Below, one piece after another: positions 1 through 7,107 of a DNA stretch of 64,000 nt (position 1 is the stretch's first letter; each line of letters opens with the position of its first letter). The position numbers were made by a program, and so were the translations under genes. Source of the DNA: Betaproteobacteria bacterium (GTDB taxonomy: Bacteria; Pseudomonadota; Gammaproteobacteria; Burkholderiales; SG8-41). Location of the stretch: positions 1 to 64,000 of the forward strand of contig JAKFUS010000027.1 of assembly GCA_021732605.1 (NCBI GenBank), read 5' to 3'. The notes beneath the pieces are model-generated. The model was not told where the DNA came from and made no database searches. It worked only from the letters and a program-made list of their open reading frames with translations.

Positions 1-2
1 CG

Positions 3-1598
3 ATCCTGACCAGCGCCAATTTCTCGATCATCGCCACCGACGAGGAAGGCATCATCCAGTTGTTCAATGTCGGCGCCGAACACATGCTGGGCTACACCGC
101 CGCCGAAGTCGTCAACAAGATCAGCCCCAGCGACATTCATGACCCGCAGGAAGTGATGGCGCGCGCAGAAGCCTTGAGCGCCGAACTCGCAACACCCATT
201 GCACCGGGTTTCGAAGCCATGGCCTTCAAGGCGTCGCGCGGGATTGAGGACGTCTATGACCTGACCTATATCTGCAAGGATGGCAGCCGCTTTCCGGCCA
301 TCATCTCGATCACGGCGCTGCGCGACGACTATGGCAACATCATCGGCTACCTGTTGATCGGCACCGACAATTCCGTGCGCAAACGGGTGGAACTGGAATT
401 GACCAACGCCATGGCGATTGCAGAGAAAGCCAATCTCGCAAAATCGGATTTTCTCTCCGGCATGAGCCATGAATTGCGCACGCCGCTCAATGCCATCCTC
501 GGCTTCGCCCAGCTCATGGAGTCCGGCGCACCTGTGCCGACACCCTCCCAGAAGCGCAACCTTGATCAGATTCTCAAGGCCGGCTGGTACTTGCTGGAGC
601 TGATCAATGAAATCCTCGATCTCGCGCTGATCGAGTCGGGCAAGGTCACACTGTCGGAGGAGCCGGTCTCGCTGGCCGAAGTCATGCTCGAGTGCCGGGC
701 CATGATCGAGCCGCAGGCACAGAAACGCGGCATCGGCATGACCTTTCCGCGCTTCGACATCCCCTGCTTTGTCAAAGCCGACCGGACCCGGGTCAAGCAG
801 GTGCTGATCAACCTGCTGTTCAACGCGATCAAATATAACAAGCCGAATGGCTCGGTGGCCGTGGAGTGTGCGGTGAGCCCGCCGAACACAGTGCGCATCA
901 GCGTCCGGGACACCGGTGCGGGATTGGCCCCGGAACAACTTGTTCAGCTTTTCCAGCCGTTCAATCGTCTCGGCAAGGAAACCAGCGTGGAAGAAGGCAC
1001 GGGCATCGGCCTGGTGGTAACCAAGCGCCTGGTCGAACTGATGAAAGGCAGCATCGGCGCAGATAGCACCGTGGGGACGGGCAGCGTGTTCTGGATTGAA
1101 TTGGGTCTGACGACTGCATCACAGCTTGCCATTCCGGAATACGAGCCGGCAGCGCCGGCGCAATCACCAGTCCCGGATGACGCGCCGCTGCGCACTCTGC
1201 TTTATGTGGAAGACAATCCGGCCAATCTGGAACTGGTCGAGCAGCTCATTGCGCGCCGCCCGGACCTGCGTCTGCTGAGCGCGGCGGACGGCAATCTCGG
1301 CATCGAGTTTGCCCGCGCTTATCTTCCCGAGGTGATTCTGATGGACATCAACCTGCCCGGCATCAGCGGCATCAGTGCCATGAAAATCCTGCATGCGGAT
1401 CCTGCCACTGCGCACATCCCCATCATCGCGCTCAGCGCCAATGCGGTGCCGCGTGACATCGAAAGGGCCCTTGAAGCCGGATTTTTCAACTATCTCACCA
1501 AACCGATCAAGGTCAACGACTTCATGGCTGCGCTGGATGTGGCACTGGAGTTTTCGCAAACAGCAGCAGTCCGCGGGGCTGAAAAGGCTCAAGCGTAA
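3..1598 (+). CDS. Hybrid sensor histidine kinase (PAS-HisKA-HATPase-REC), 5' end outside window
   Basis: Frame is open from the left edge, so the N-terminus is missing; a TTG at 60 lies inside the PAS domain and is not the start. Visible order: a PAS domain (about 1-125 of the visible part), a short linker helix, a HisKA domain with the H-box SHELRTP (phospho-acceptor His at bases 468-470), an HATPase_c domain with N, G1 (DTGAGL) and G2 (GTGIGL) boxes, then a C-terminal receiver with YVEDN, phospho-acceptor Asp at 1344-1346 (MDINLP) and a conserved Lys in TKPI. It is inferred to sense an unknown signal and pass phosphate to its own receiver or to the next gene, whose ATG overlaps its TAA (TAATG). 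No membrane segment is visible in the part present. Confidence 0.9.
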   Translation: MLTSANFSIIATDEEGIIQLFNVGAEHMLGYTAAEVVNKISPSDIHDPQEVMARAEALSAELATPIAPGFEAMAFKASRGIEDVYDLTYICKDGSRFPAIISITALRDDYGNIIGYLLIGTDNSVRKRVELELTNAMAIAEKANLAKSDFLSGMSHELRTPLNAILGFAQLMESGAPVPTPSQKRNLDQILKAGWYLLELINEILDLALIESGKVTLSEEPVSLAEVMLECRAMIEPQAQKRGIGMTFPRFDIPCFVKADRTRVKQVLINLLFNAIKYNKPNGSVAVECAVSPPNTVRISVRDTGAGLAPEQLVQLFQPFNRLGKETSVEEGTGIGLVVTKRLVELMKGSIGADSTVGTGSVFWIELGLTTASQLAIPEYEPAAPAQSPVPDDAPLRTLLYVEDNPANLELVEQLIARRPDLRLLSAADGNLGIEFARAYLPEVILMDINLPGISGISAMKILHADPATAHIPIIALSANAVPRDIERALEAGFFNYLTKPIKVNDFMAALDVALEFSQTAAVRGAEKAQA

Positions 1599-2428
1599 TG
1601 ATTACGGAATCTGACATTCTCAACGCCCGCCTGCTGATTGTTGATGATCAGGAGGTTAATGTCACCCTGCTCGAAGAATTGCTGCATGAAGCCGGCTACA
1701 CCGGCGTGGCCTCGACCACGAATCCGCAGGAAGTCTGCGCGCTGCATCGCAAAAACAGTTACGACCTGATTCTGCTCGATTTGCAGATGCCTGGCATGGA
1801 TGGCTTTCAGGTGATCGAAGCCCTCAAGACCAGCGACACGGACGCTTACCTTCCGGTGCTGGTGATTACCGCCCAGCCCGGCCACAAATTGCGCGCGCTG
1901 CAGGCGGGGGCCAAGGATTTCGTCAGCAAGCCGTTTGATCTGGTCGAAGTCAAGACACGCATCCATAACTTGCTCGAAGTCCGGCTGCTCTACAAAAAAC
2001 TCAACAATTACAACAAGGTTCTCGAAGAGACCGTGCGCGAACGCACCGCCGAGCTGCGCGAAAGCGAAGCCCGCTATCGCAGCCTGACCGAACTGGCCTC
2101 AGACTGGTATTGGGAGCAGGACGAGCACGGAACCTTCACCAAGGTATCAGGGCCCGTGCTGGAAATGCTGGGCATCCGGGTCAACCCGCTCGCGGGAAAT
2201 GGCAACCCTCCCCCGGAAACCGGTTGGAATGTAACGGAGCGGGAATGGCTGCAGACCACCATTGCCGCACGACAACCTTTTCTGGATTTCATCTTCAGCC
2301 GCGTCAATGTCGATGGCTCGCAACAAAAGTATCGGGTGAGCGGGGAACCCATGTTCAACCAGGAATGCCGTTTCATCGGTTACCGCGGCATCGGCGTGGA
2401 AATCACCGCACAAAAATACAGCTCTTGA
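1598..2428 (+). CDS. Response regulator with C-terminal PAS domain
   Basis: 276 residues. Residues about 10-130 form a receiver (LLIVDDQ acidic pocket, phospho-acceptor Asp61 in LLDLQMPG, Lys in VSKPF). A helical linker rich in Glu/Arg (about 135-160, coiled-coil-like) leads into a PAS domain (about 160-270), and the protein ends there. There is no DNA-binding, GGDEF, EAL or kinase output domain, so it probably acts by protein contact. The start overlaps the kinase stop by one base and its own stop overlaps the next ATG, which suggests translational coupling and a phosphorelay with the upstream hybrid kinase. Confidence 0.88.
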   Translation: MITESDILNARLLIVDDQEVNVTLLEELLHEAGYTGVASTTNPQEVCALHRKNSYDLILLDLQMPGMDGFQVIEALKTSDTDAYLPVLVITAQPGHKLRALQAGAKDFVSKPFDLVEVKTRIHNLLEVRLLYKKLNNYNKVLEETVRERTAELRESEARYRSLTELASDWYWEQDEHGTFTKVSGPVLEMLGIRVNPLAGNGNPPPETGWNVTEREWLQTTIAARQPFLDFIFSRVNVDGSQQKYRVSGEPMFNQECRFIGYRGIGVEITAQKYSS

Positions 2429-3192
2429 TGCCGACGGCAGGCGTTTCAGTGTTACATAATATGCGTCAAAATTATCTTCTTGCCGCATTGCCTGCCGCTG
2501 AATTCGACCGGCTGTCCGCGCATCTGGAACTGGTGCCGATGCTGCTCGGCGAAATGCTCTACGACCCCGGCGAGCAATTGCAGTACGCCTATTTCCCCAC
2601 CACGGCCATCGTATCGCTGCACTACGTCACGGCATCCGGAGCCACAGCCGAATCTGCTGGGGTAGGGAATGAGGGTATGGTCGGCATTTCTCTGGTCACC
2701 GGGGGAAACACCACGTCGAGTTCAGCCGTAGTGCATACCATGGGGCAGGCCTACCGCCTCGACCGCCGCACCCTGAAGCAGGAATTCGACCGTGCCGGGG
2801 CCCTGCAGATCTTGTTGCTGCGTTATACCCAGGCGCTGATCACGCACATGATGCAAACCGCCGCCTGCACCCGGCACCACTCTGTCGAGCAGCAGCTTTG
2901 CCGCTGGCTGCTGTTGACCCTAGACCGCACCCCGTCGCAGGTGCTGGTCATGACCCAGGAACTGATTGCCCGCATGCTCGGTGTGCGACGGGAAGGCATT
3001 ACCGAATCCGCCGGGGAATTGCAGCGTGCCGGTCTCATCCAGTACCGCCGCGGCCACATCACGGTCATTGGGCGATCCGGGCTGGAAGACCGCGTCTGCG
3101 AATGTTATGCCGTGGTCAAAAAGGAATTTGAACGCCTGTTGCCTGTCACTAATAACGCCCCCAGGAACGCGCCCAAGTCCGTGTCTGGCTGA
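2428..3192 (+). CDS. Crp/Fnr-family transcriptional regulator
   Basis: About 254 residues from the ATG at 2428, which overlaps the preceding TGA; an alternative ATG at 2461 gives 243 residues and neither has a clear ribosome binding site. The N-terminal half is a cyclic-nucleotide-binding-type jelly roll (LGEMLYDPGEQLQYAYFPT, then GNEGMVGIS), and the C-terminal half is a Crp-type winged helix (MTQELIARMLGVRREGITESA). Fnr-type iron-sulfur cysteines are absent, and the phosphate-binding cassette does not show the canonical Arg-Ser pair, so the ligand is unknown. Position suggests it is the transcriptional output of the kinase/response-regulator pair. That link is inference. Confidence 0.85.
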   Translation: MPTAGVSVLHNMRQNYLLAALPAAEFDRLSAHLELVPMLLGEMLYDPGEQLQYAYFPTTAIVSLHYVTASGATAESAGVGNEGMVGISLVTGGNTTSSSAVVHTMGQAYRLDRRTLKQEFDRAGALQILLLRYTQALITHMMQTAACTRHHSVEQQLCRWLLLTLDRTPSQVLVMTQELIARMLGVRREGITESAGELQRAGLIQYRRGHITVIGRSGLEDRVCECYAVVKKEFERLLPVTNNAPRNAPKSVSG

Positions 3193-3252
3193 GACCGGCA
3201 TCAATGCCGGAGCAGGGATCAGGCCTGCCCGCCCCTGTGATAAATTGAAGCC

Positions 3253-3855
3253 ATGGATGAAATTGTTCTGCGCGGCATGGCCAAGTGGTCTGACGTTCCT
3301 TCAGTGTATGGCTGGCTGTCACTCGACCGCCGCGGCCACTGGCTGCTGAAGGGCGAGCGCGTCGCCAATCCGGGCATTGCCGCTTTTTTCGGCCGTAACT
3401 ACAGCAGTGATGATCAGGGCCGCTGGTTTTTGCAGAACGGGCCGCAGCGCGTTTATGTCGCGCTGGATTACACACCGCATATTTACCGGATCACCTCTGC
3501 ACCGGGTGCCGTACTCACACTGGCCTCGCACAGCGGAGCCGCGGTCAATGCCATCCATGCTGCCTATATCGATGACACGGGACAACTGCTGCTCGATACG
3601 GAGCTCGGCATCGGCCTGATCCATGACGCCGATCTCGAAACGCTGGTGCCACGCTTCAGCACTGCCGGACTGTTCGGCGAAGCCGCGCTGGCGGCAACGC
3701 TTGAATCCCTGCAGGCCGGCAGCGACGCCGCGCTGGAGCTGGCGCTCGACACATCCCGCATACCCGTGAGACCAGTACGCACCGGCGAAGTGCCGGTGCG
3801 TTTTGGTTTCGTCGCGCGCCCGGTGCAGCCCACCGGGCAGGAAGAGTGTTATTAG
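3253..3855 (+). CDS. Conserved hypothetical protein (DUF2946/DUF2944-like)
   Basis: 200 residues, soluble, with no signal peptide or membrane segment. The N-terminal half (VYGWLSLDRRGHWLLKGERV, then GRNYSSDDQGRWFLQNGPQR, ALDYTPHIYRI) resembles a family of about 180-200-residue proteins of unknown function widespread in Betaproteobacteria. I recall it under a DUF number in the 294x range but cannot confirm the exact number. The C-terminal 60 residues are weakly conserved. It starts 60 bases after the Crp-like gene and precedes a threonine aldolase by 45 bases. No function can be assigned. Confidence 0.75.
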   Translation: MDEIVLRGMAKWSDVPSVYGWLSLDRRGHWLLKGERVANPGIAAFFGRNYSSDDQGRWFLQNGPQRVYVALDYTPHIYRITSAPGAVLTLASHSGAAVNAIHAAYIDDTGQLLLDTELGIGLIHDADLETLVPRFSTAGLFGEAALAATLESLQAGSDAALELALDTSRIPVRPVRTGEVPVRFGFVARPVQPTGQEECY

Positions 3856-3900
3856 AAATGCGATGATTGCCCGTTCCACGAACCGATACCGACCAATACC

Positions 3901-4932
3901 ATGATTGATTTACGCACCGACACTGTGACCCAGCCAACCGCCGCGATGCTCGCGGCGATGCAAACCGCCACCCAGGGTGACGATTCCCGCGACGGCGATC
4001 CGACCGTGATCAAACTCGAAGCGCTGGCCGCGGCGCGCACCGGCAAGCAAGCCGCTCTCTACATGCCCAGCGGCACCATGACCAACCTGGTCGCGGTGCT
4101 CGCGCACACGCAGCGTGCGGGAGAGGTGCTGCTCGAACGCGGCGCACACATGTTGAATACCGAACTCGGTGGACTCGCCGCGGTGGCCGGCGTGTTCTAC
4201 AAGGGCATTTCCGGCGCCCGCGGCGCCATGGACATGGAAGAGTTGCGTGGAGCCGTGCGACCGATGACGCGCAACAATTTCGGCACCGGATTGATCTGCA
4301 TGGAAACCACGCACAACGGCGCGGGGGGCACAGTACTGTCTCTGGCGCACATGACAATGGTGCACGCACTCGCGCAACAGCACGGCATACCGGTGCACAC
4401 CGACGGCGCGCGGCTGTTCAACGCCGCGGTGGCGCTGGGCGTGCCTGCGTCAGACATCGCGCGCCACACCGACTCGGTGTGTTTCTGCGTATCGAAAGGG
4501 CTGTCAGCCCCGGTGGGCTCGGTGCTCTGCGGATCCAGCGCCTTCATCGAACGCGCGCGCCCGTTCCGACGCATGGTCGGCGGCAACATGCGCCAGGCCG
4601 GCTCGATCGCCGCCGCCGGCATCGTCGGCCTGGAAACCATGATCGAACGCCTTGCGGAAGATCACGCCATGGCAAAACGGCTGGCAGCCGGGCTCCACGC
4701 GATCGACCCCCGGCTCTGCGACCCCGCCGGGATTCAAACCAATATCGTGCGCATTGACATATCATTCACTTCACGCAATGCCGTGCAGTGGTCGACGGCA
4801 CTGACGCAGGCCGGCATTGCCGTGAGCCCCGCCGATTCACGCTCGCTGCGCTTCGTGACGCACCGGCATATCGGTATCATTGAAATCGACCAGGCACTCG
4901 CTGCATTCAACACGGTATTTCAAGCCACCTGA
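3901..4932 (+). CDS. ltaE: Low-specificity threonine aldolase family protein
   Basis: 343 residues, a full-length fold-type I PLP enzyme of the threonine aldolase/beta-eliminating lyase family. It begins with the family signature IDLRTDTVTQPT. Other hallmarks are GDDSRDGDPT, the MPSGTMTN loop, HTDGARLFNAAV and the PLP lysine at residue 199 in CVSKGLSAPVGS. Predicted reaction: cleavage of L-threonine or L-allo-threonine to glycine and acetaldehyde in the cytoplasm. Stereospecificity cannot be read from the sequence. It lies 19 bases upstream of the secreted peptidase gene, in the same direction. Confidence 0.88.
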   Translation: MIDLRTDTVTQPTAAMLAAMQTATQGDDSRDGDPTVIKLEALAAARTGKQAALYMPSGTMTNLVAVLAHTQRAGEVLLERGAHMLNTELGGLAAVAGVFYKGISGARGAMDMEELRGAVRPMTRNNFGTGLICMETTHNGAGGTVLSLAHMTMVHALAQQHGIPVHTDGARLFNAAVALGVPASDIARHTDSVCFCVSKGLSAPVGSVLCGSSAFIERARPFRRMVGGNMRQAGSIAAAGIVGLETMIERLAEDHAMAKRLAAGLHAIDPRLCDPAGIQTNIVRIDISFTSRNAVQWSTALTQAGIAVSPADSRSLRFVTHRHIGIIEIDQALAAFNTVFQAT

Positions 4933-4951
4933 TCCAAAACCGGGAGACGCC

Positions 4952-6241
4952 ATGAAATCATCAATCAAAACCACTGCCTGCTGGATTCCGCTGACGCTGC
5001 TGCTGTATGCCGGTCTGCCTGCCATCGCCAGTGACGCGGTGCTGGCCCAGGCCAAAAAAGAGCAGCCCGCGGTCCTGCAGACGATGAAGGATCTCGTCGA
5101 AATCGAATCCGGCAGCACCGACTTTGAAGGACTGGAAAAAATCGCCAGCGTGATCGCCGGCCGACTGAAAGCGCTGGGCGGGAAAACGGAACTGGTCGAA
5201 GCGGGGCCTGAAATCTACAAGATGTTCGATACCCCGGAGAAAGTCGGCAGGATGGTGCGCGCGACCTTCAGCGGCACCGGCACCCGGAAAATCCTGCTGA
5301 TCGCGCACATGGATACGGTATACCCGCGCGGCATGCTGGCCGGGCAGCCGTTCAAGATCGAAGGTGATCGCGCCTACGGACTGGGCATCGCCGACGACAA
5401 ACAGGGGATCGCCATCATCCTGCACACGCTTGCGATGCTGCGTACGCTGAATTTCCGCGAATACGGCACGCTGACGGTGCTGATCAACGGCGACGAGGAA
5501 ATAAGCTCGCCCGGCTCCCGTTTTCTGATCGAGAAAACGGCCGGCGAACACGACGCCGTGCTGTCATTCGAAGGCGGCGGCGGCCCGCAGGCCGACCAGA
5601 TCCGGCTGGCCACCAGCGGCATTGGCGCCGCAACCATCAAGGTCCGCGGCCGTGCCTCGCACGCCGGCTCTGGCCCGCATCTGGGCGTGAACGCGCTGTA
5701 TGAAATGGCGCACCAGGTGCTGCAGGCACGCGATCTGTCCAACCCCAAGGTCGGCACGCATGTGAACTGGACCCTGGCCCGTGCCGGCGTCGTGCGCAAC
5801 ATGATTCCCCCGGGTGCAGAGGCGCAGGCGGACATTCGTGTCGATCGCGTGGCCGATCTCGACGGCATCGAACACTCATTGCGCGAACGCATCAAGAACA
5901 AGCTGCTGCCGGACACCGAAGTCACGCTGGATTTCGAGCGCCGCCGCCCGCCGCTGCAGGCCACCGACGCCTCGCGCGCCCTGGGCACGCATGCGGTGGG
6001 GATCTATGCCGAGATCGGCCACAAACTCAACCTGCGCGACCGCCCCACCGGAGGCGGAACCGATGCCGCTTTCGCCGCGCTGTCCACCAAAGCGCCGGTG
6101 GTTGAAGGCTTCGGCCTGCGCGGTTTTGGCGCGCACTCGACCAATGCAGAATACGTGCTGATCCCGTCCATAGAGCCGCGGCTCTACCTTGCAACACGCC
6201 TGATCATGGATATCGCAACCGGCAAGGCGCCGGTCAAATAG
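4952..6241 (+). CDS. Secreted M20-family metallopeptidase (carboxypeptidase G2-like)
   Basis: 429 residues from ATG 4952, preceded by GGGAG at 4942. Residues 1-25 form a signal peptide (Lys-rich start, hydrophobic core, cleavage near AIASDA), so the enzyme is periplasmic. M20 metal-site motifs are present in order: LIAHMDTVYP, GLGIADDKQG, the catalytic NGDEE, then a dimerisation domain (RGRASHAGSGPHLGVNAL) and a closing His in FGAHSTNAEY. Closest known type is glutamate carboxypeptidase (M20A/CPG2), which removes C-terminal glutamate. The substrate here is unknown. REP-like repeats begin directly after the stop. Confidence 0.87.
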   Translation: MKSSIKTTACWIPLTLLLYAGLPAIASDAVLAQAKKEQPAVLQTMKDLVEIESGSTDFEGLEKIASVIAGRLKALGGKTELVEAGPEIYKMFDTPEKVGRMVRATFSGTGTRKILLIAHMDTVYPRGMLAGQPFKIEGDRAYGLGIADDKQGIAIILHTLAMLRTLNFREYGTLTVLINGDEEISSPGSRFLIEKTAGEHDAVLSFEGGGGPQADQIRLATSGIGAATIKVRGRASHAGSGPHLGVNALYEMAHQVLQARDLSNPKVGTHVNWTLARAGVVRNMIPPGAEAQADIRVDRVADLDGIEHSLRERIKNKLLPDTEVTLDFERRRPPLQATDASRALGTHAVGIYAEIGHKLNLRDRPTGGGTDAAFAALSTKAPVVEGFGLRGFGAHSTNAEYVLIPSIEPRLYLATRLIMDIATGKAPVK

Positions 6242-6566
6242 TTTTCGTAGCCCGGGTGAGCGTAGCCTTATCCGGGGCCGCACAGTTTTTGTAGCCCGGG
6301 TGGAACCCGGGGCCGCAAAGCGGCCGGGTGCCGCCATTCATTGGCGATCATCCTCCTCCCCCGGATAACGCTCCGTTCATCCGGGCTACAACATTGCCGC
6401 GAAATCTGGAAAAGCACCACTAAATAGGTTTTGTAGCCCGGATAAAGGCCGAAGGCCGTAATCCGGGGCCGCGTAGCGGCCGGAAACCGTGCATCGCGCT
6501 GATTGCGCCCCTCCCCCGGATTACGCTTCGCTCATCCGGGCTACAACACCAGGGATTTTGCGGCGC
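6242..6566. repeat. Cluster of five REP-like GTAGCCCGG elements (no gene)
   Basis: This 325-base gap holds no gene. It carries five copies of a palindromic element whose forward form begins GTAGCCCGG and ends near TCCGGGGCCGC, and whose reverse form ends CATCCGGGCTACAAC. Forward copies: about 6247-6282, 6291-6328 and 6433-6482. Reverse copies: about 6358-6392 and 6512-6547. Opposed copies could pair over long distance. Such TAGCCCGGAT-type repeats are common in intergenic DNA of Proteobacteria and may act in transcript stability or termination. Here they separate the peptidase gene from the R-M island. Confidence 0.85.
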
Positions 6567-6974
6567 TTAACGCCGCCGGTCCTTGCCGGTCAGCCCGGAA
6601 ATGATCTCCGCCACCGCCCGCTGCTGGCTGTGACTCAGCTTGCGGTAACGCTTCAGCAGTTCTTCATCGGACAGGCTGCTGCGATAGGCCGGTGAAGCCT
6701 GCTGCATCGCCGGCGCTGACGCGCCACCCTTTCCATATTCCAGCATGTCGGCGGGCACGCCCAGCCATGCGGCCAGCACAAGAATCTTGTCATGCCGCGG
6801 AATGGATATCCCATTCAGCCACTTGCGCACCGTCTGCTGGGTAATCGGTGTGCCCTGATAACGGTCGTTGAATGCTTCCGCCAGACGCGTCGGGCTGTGC
6901 AGCGCCACGCCGCCCTGCTGCAGGGCCTGACGCAACCTTTTGCTGAACGCCTCACGGCCATCGTTGTTTGCCAT
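6567..6974 (-). CDS. HTH (XRE/repressor-like) regulator next to the type III R-M genes
   Basis: 135 residues from ATG 6974; an in-frame ATG at 6998 would add eight residues and abut the operator-like repeat. Residues about 8-80 look like a lambda-repressor-type helix-turn-helix: SKRLRQAL, then TRLAEAFNDRY, then TPITQQTVRKWLNGISIPR as the recognition helix, then LAAWLGVPADML. The C-terminal 50 residues (LSDEELLKRYRKLSHSQQRAVAEII) are helical. There is no S24 peptidase domain. It is transcribed away from mod, with an interrupted palindrome in the 133-base gap. Controlling the R-M operon or its own promoter is a plausible inference. Confidence 0.78.
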   Translation of the reverse strand: MANNDGREAFSKRLRQALQQGGVALHSPTRLAEAFNDRYQGTPITQQTVRKWLNGISIPRHDKILVLAAWLGVPADMLEYGKGGASAPAMQQASPAYRSSLSDEELLKRYRKLSHSQQRAVAEIISGLTGKDRRR

Positions 6975-6998
6975 GGCGGGAAACGTACCATTGCGCAT

Positions 6999-7037
6999 GG
7001 TTACTACTGGTTTCTGTTTACAGTAACCAAAAGTAAC
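6999..7037. promoter_or_regulatory. Putative operator: GGTTACT/AGTAACC interrupted palindrome
   Basis: GGTTACT at 6999-7005 is matched by AGTAACC at 7022-7028 (16-base spacer, 23 bases start to start), and a further AGTAAC lies at 7032-7037. The site sits immediately upstream of the HTH regulator and about 70 bases upstream of mod. Half-sites about two helical turns apart are typical of repressor-type dimers. Binding by the neighbouring HTH protein is inference. Confidence 0.5.
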
Positions 7038-7107
7038 ATCGGCGTTTGGGCGCCGGAGGGGCGCCGGCACAAGGACGGCTCGTCCGTCCGCACAACACAA
7101 ACACCCC

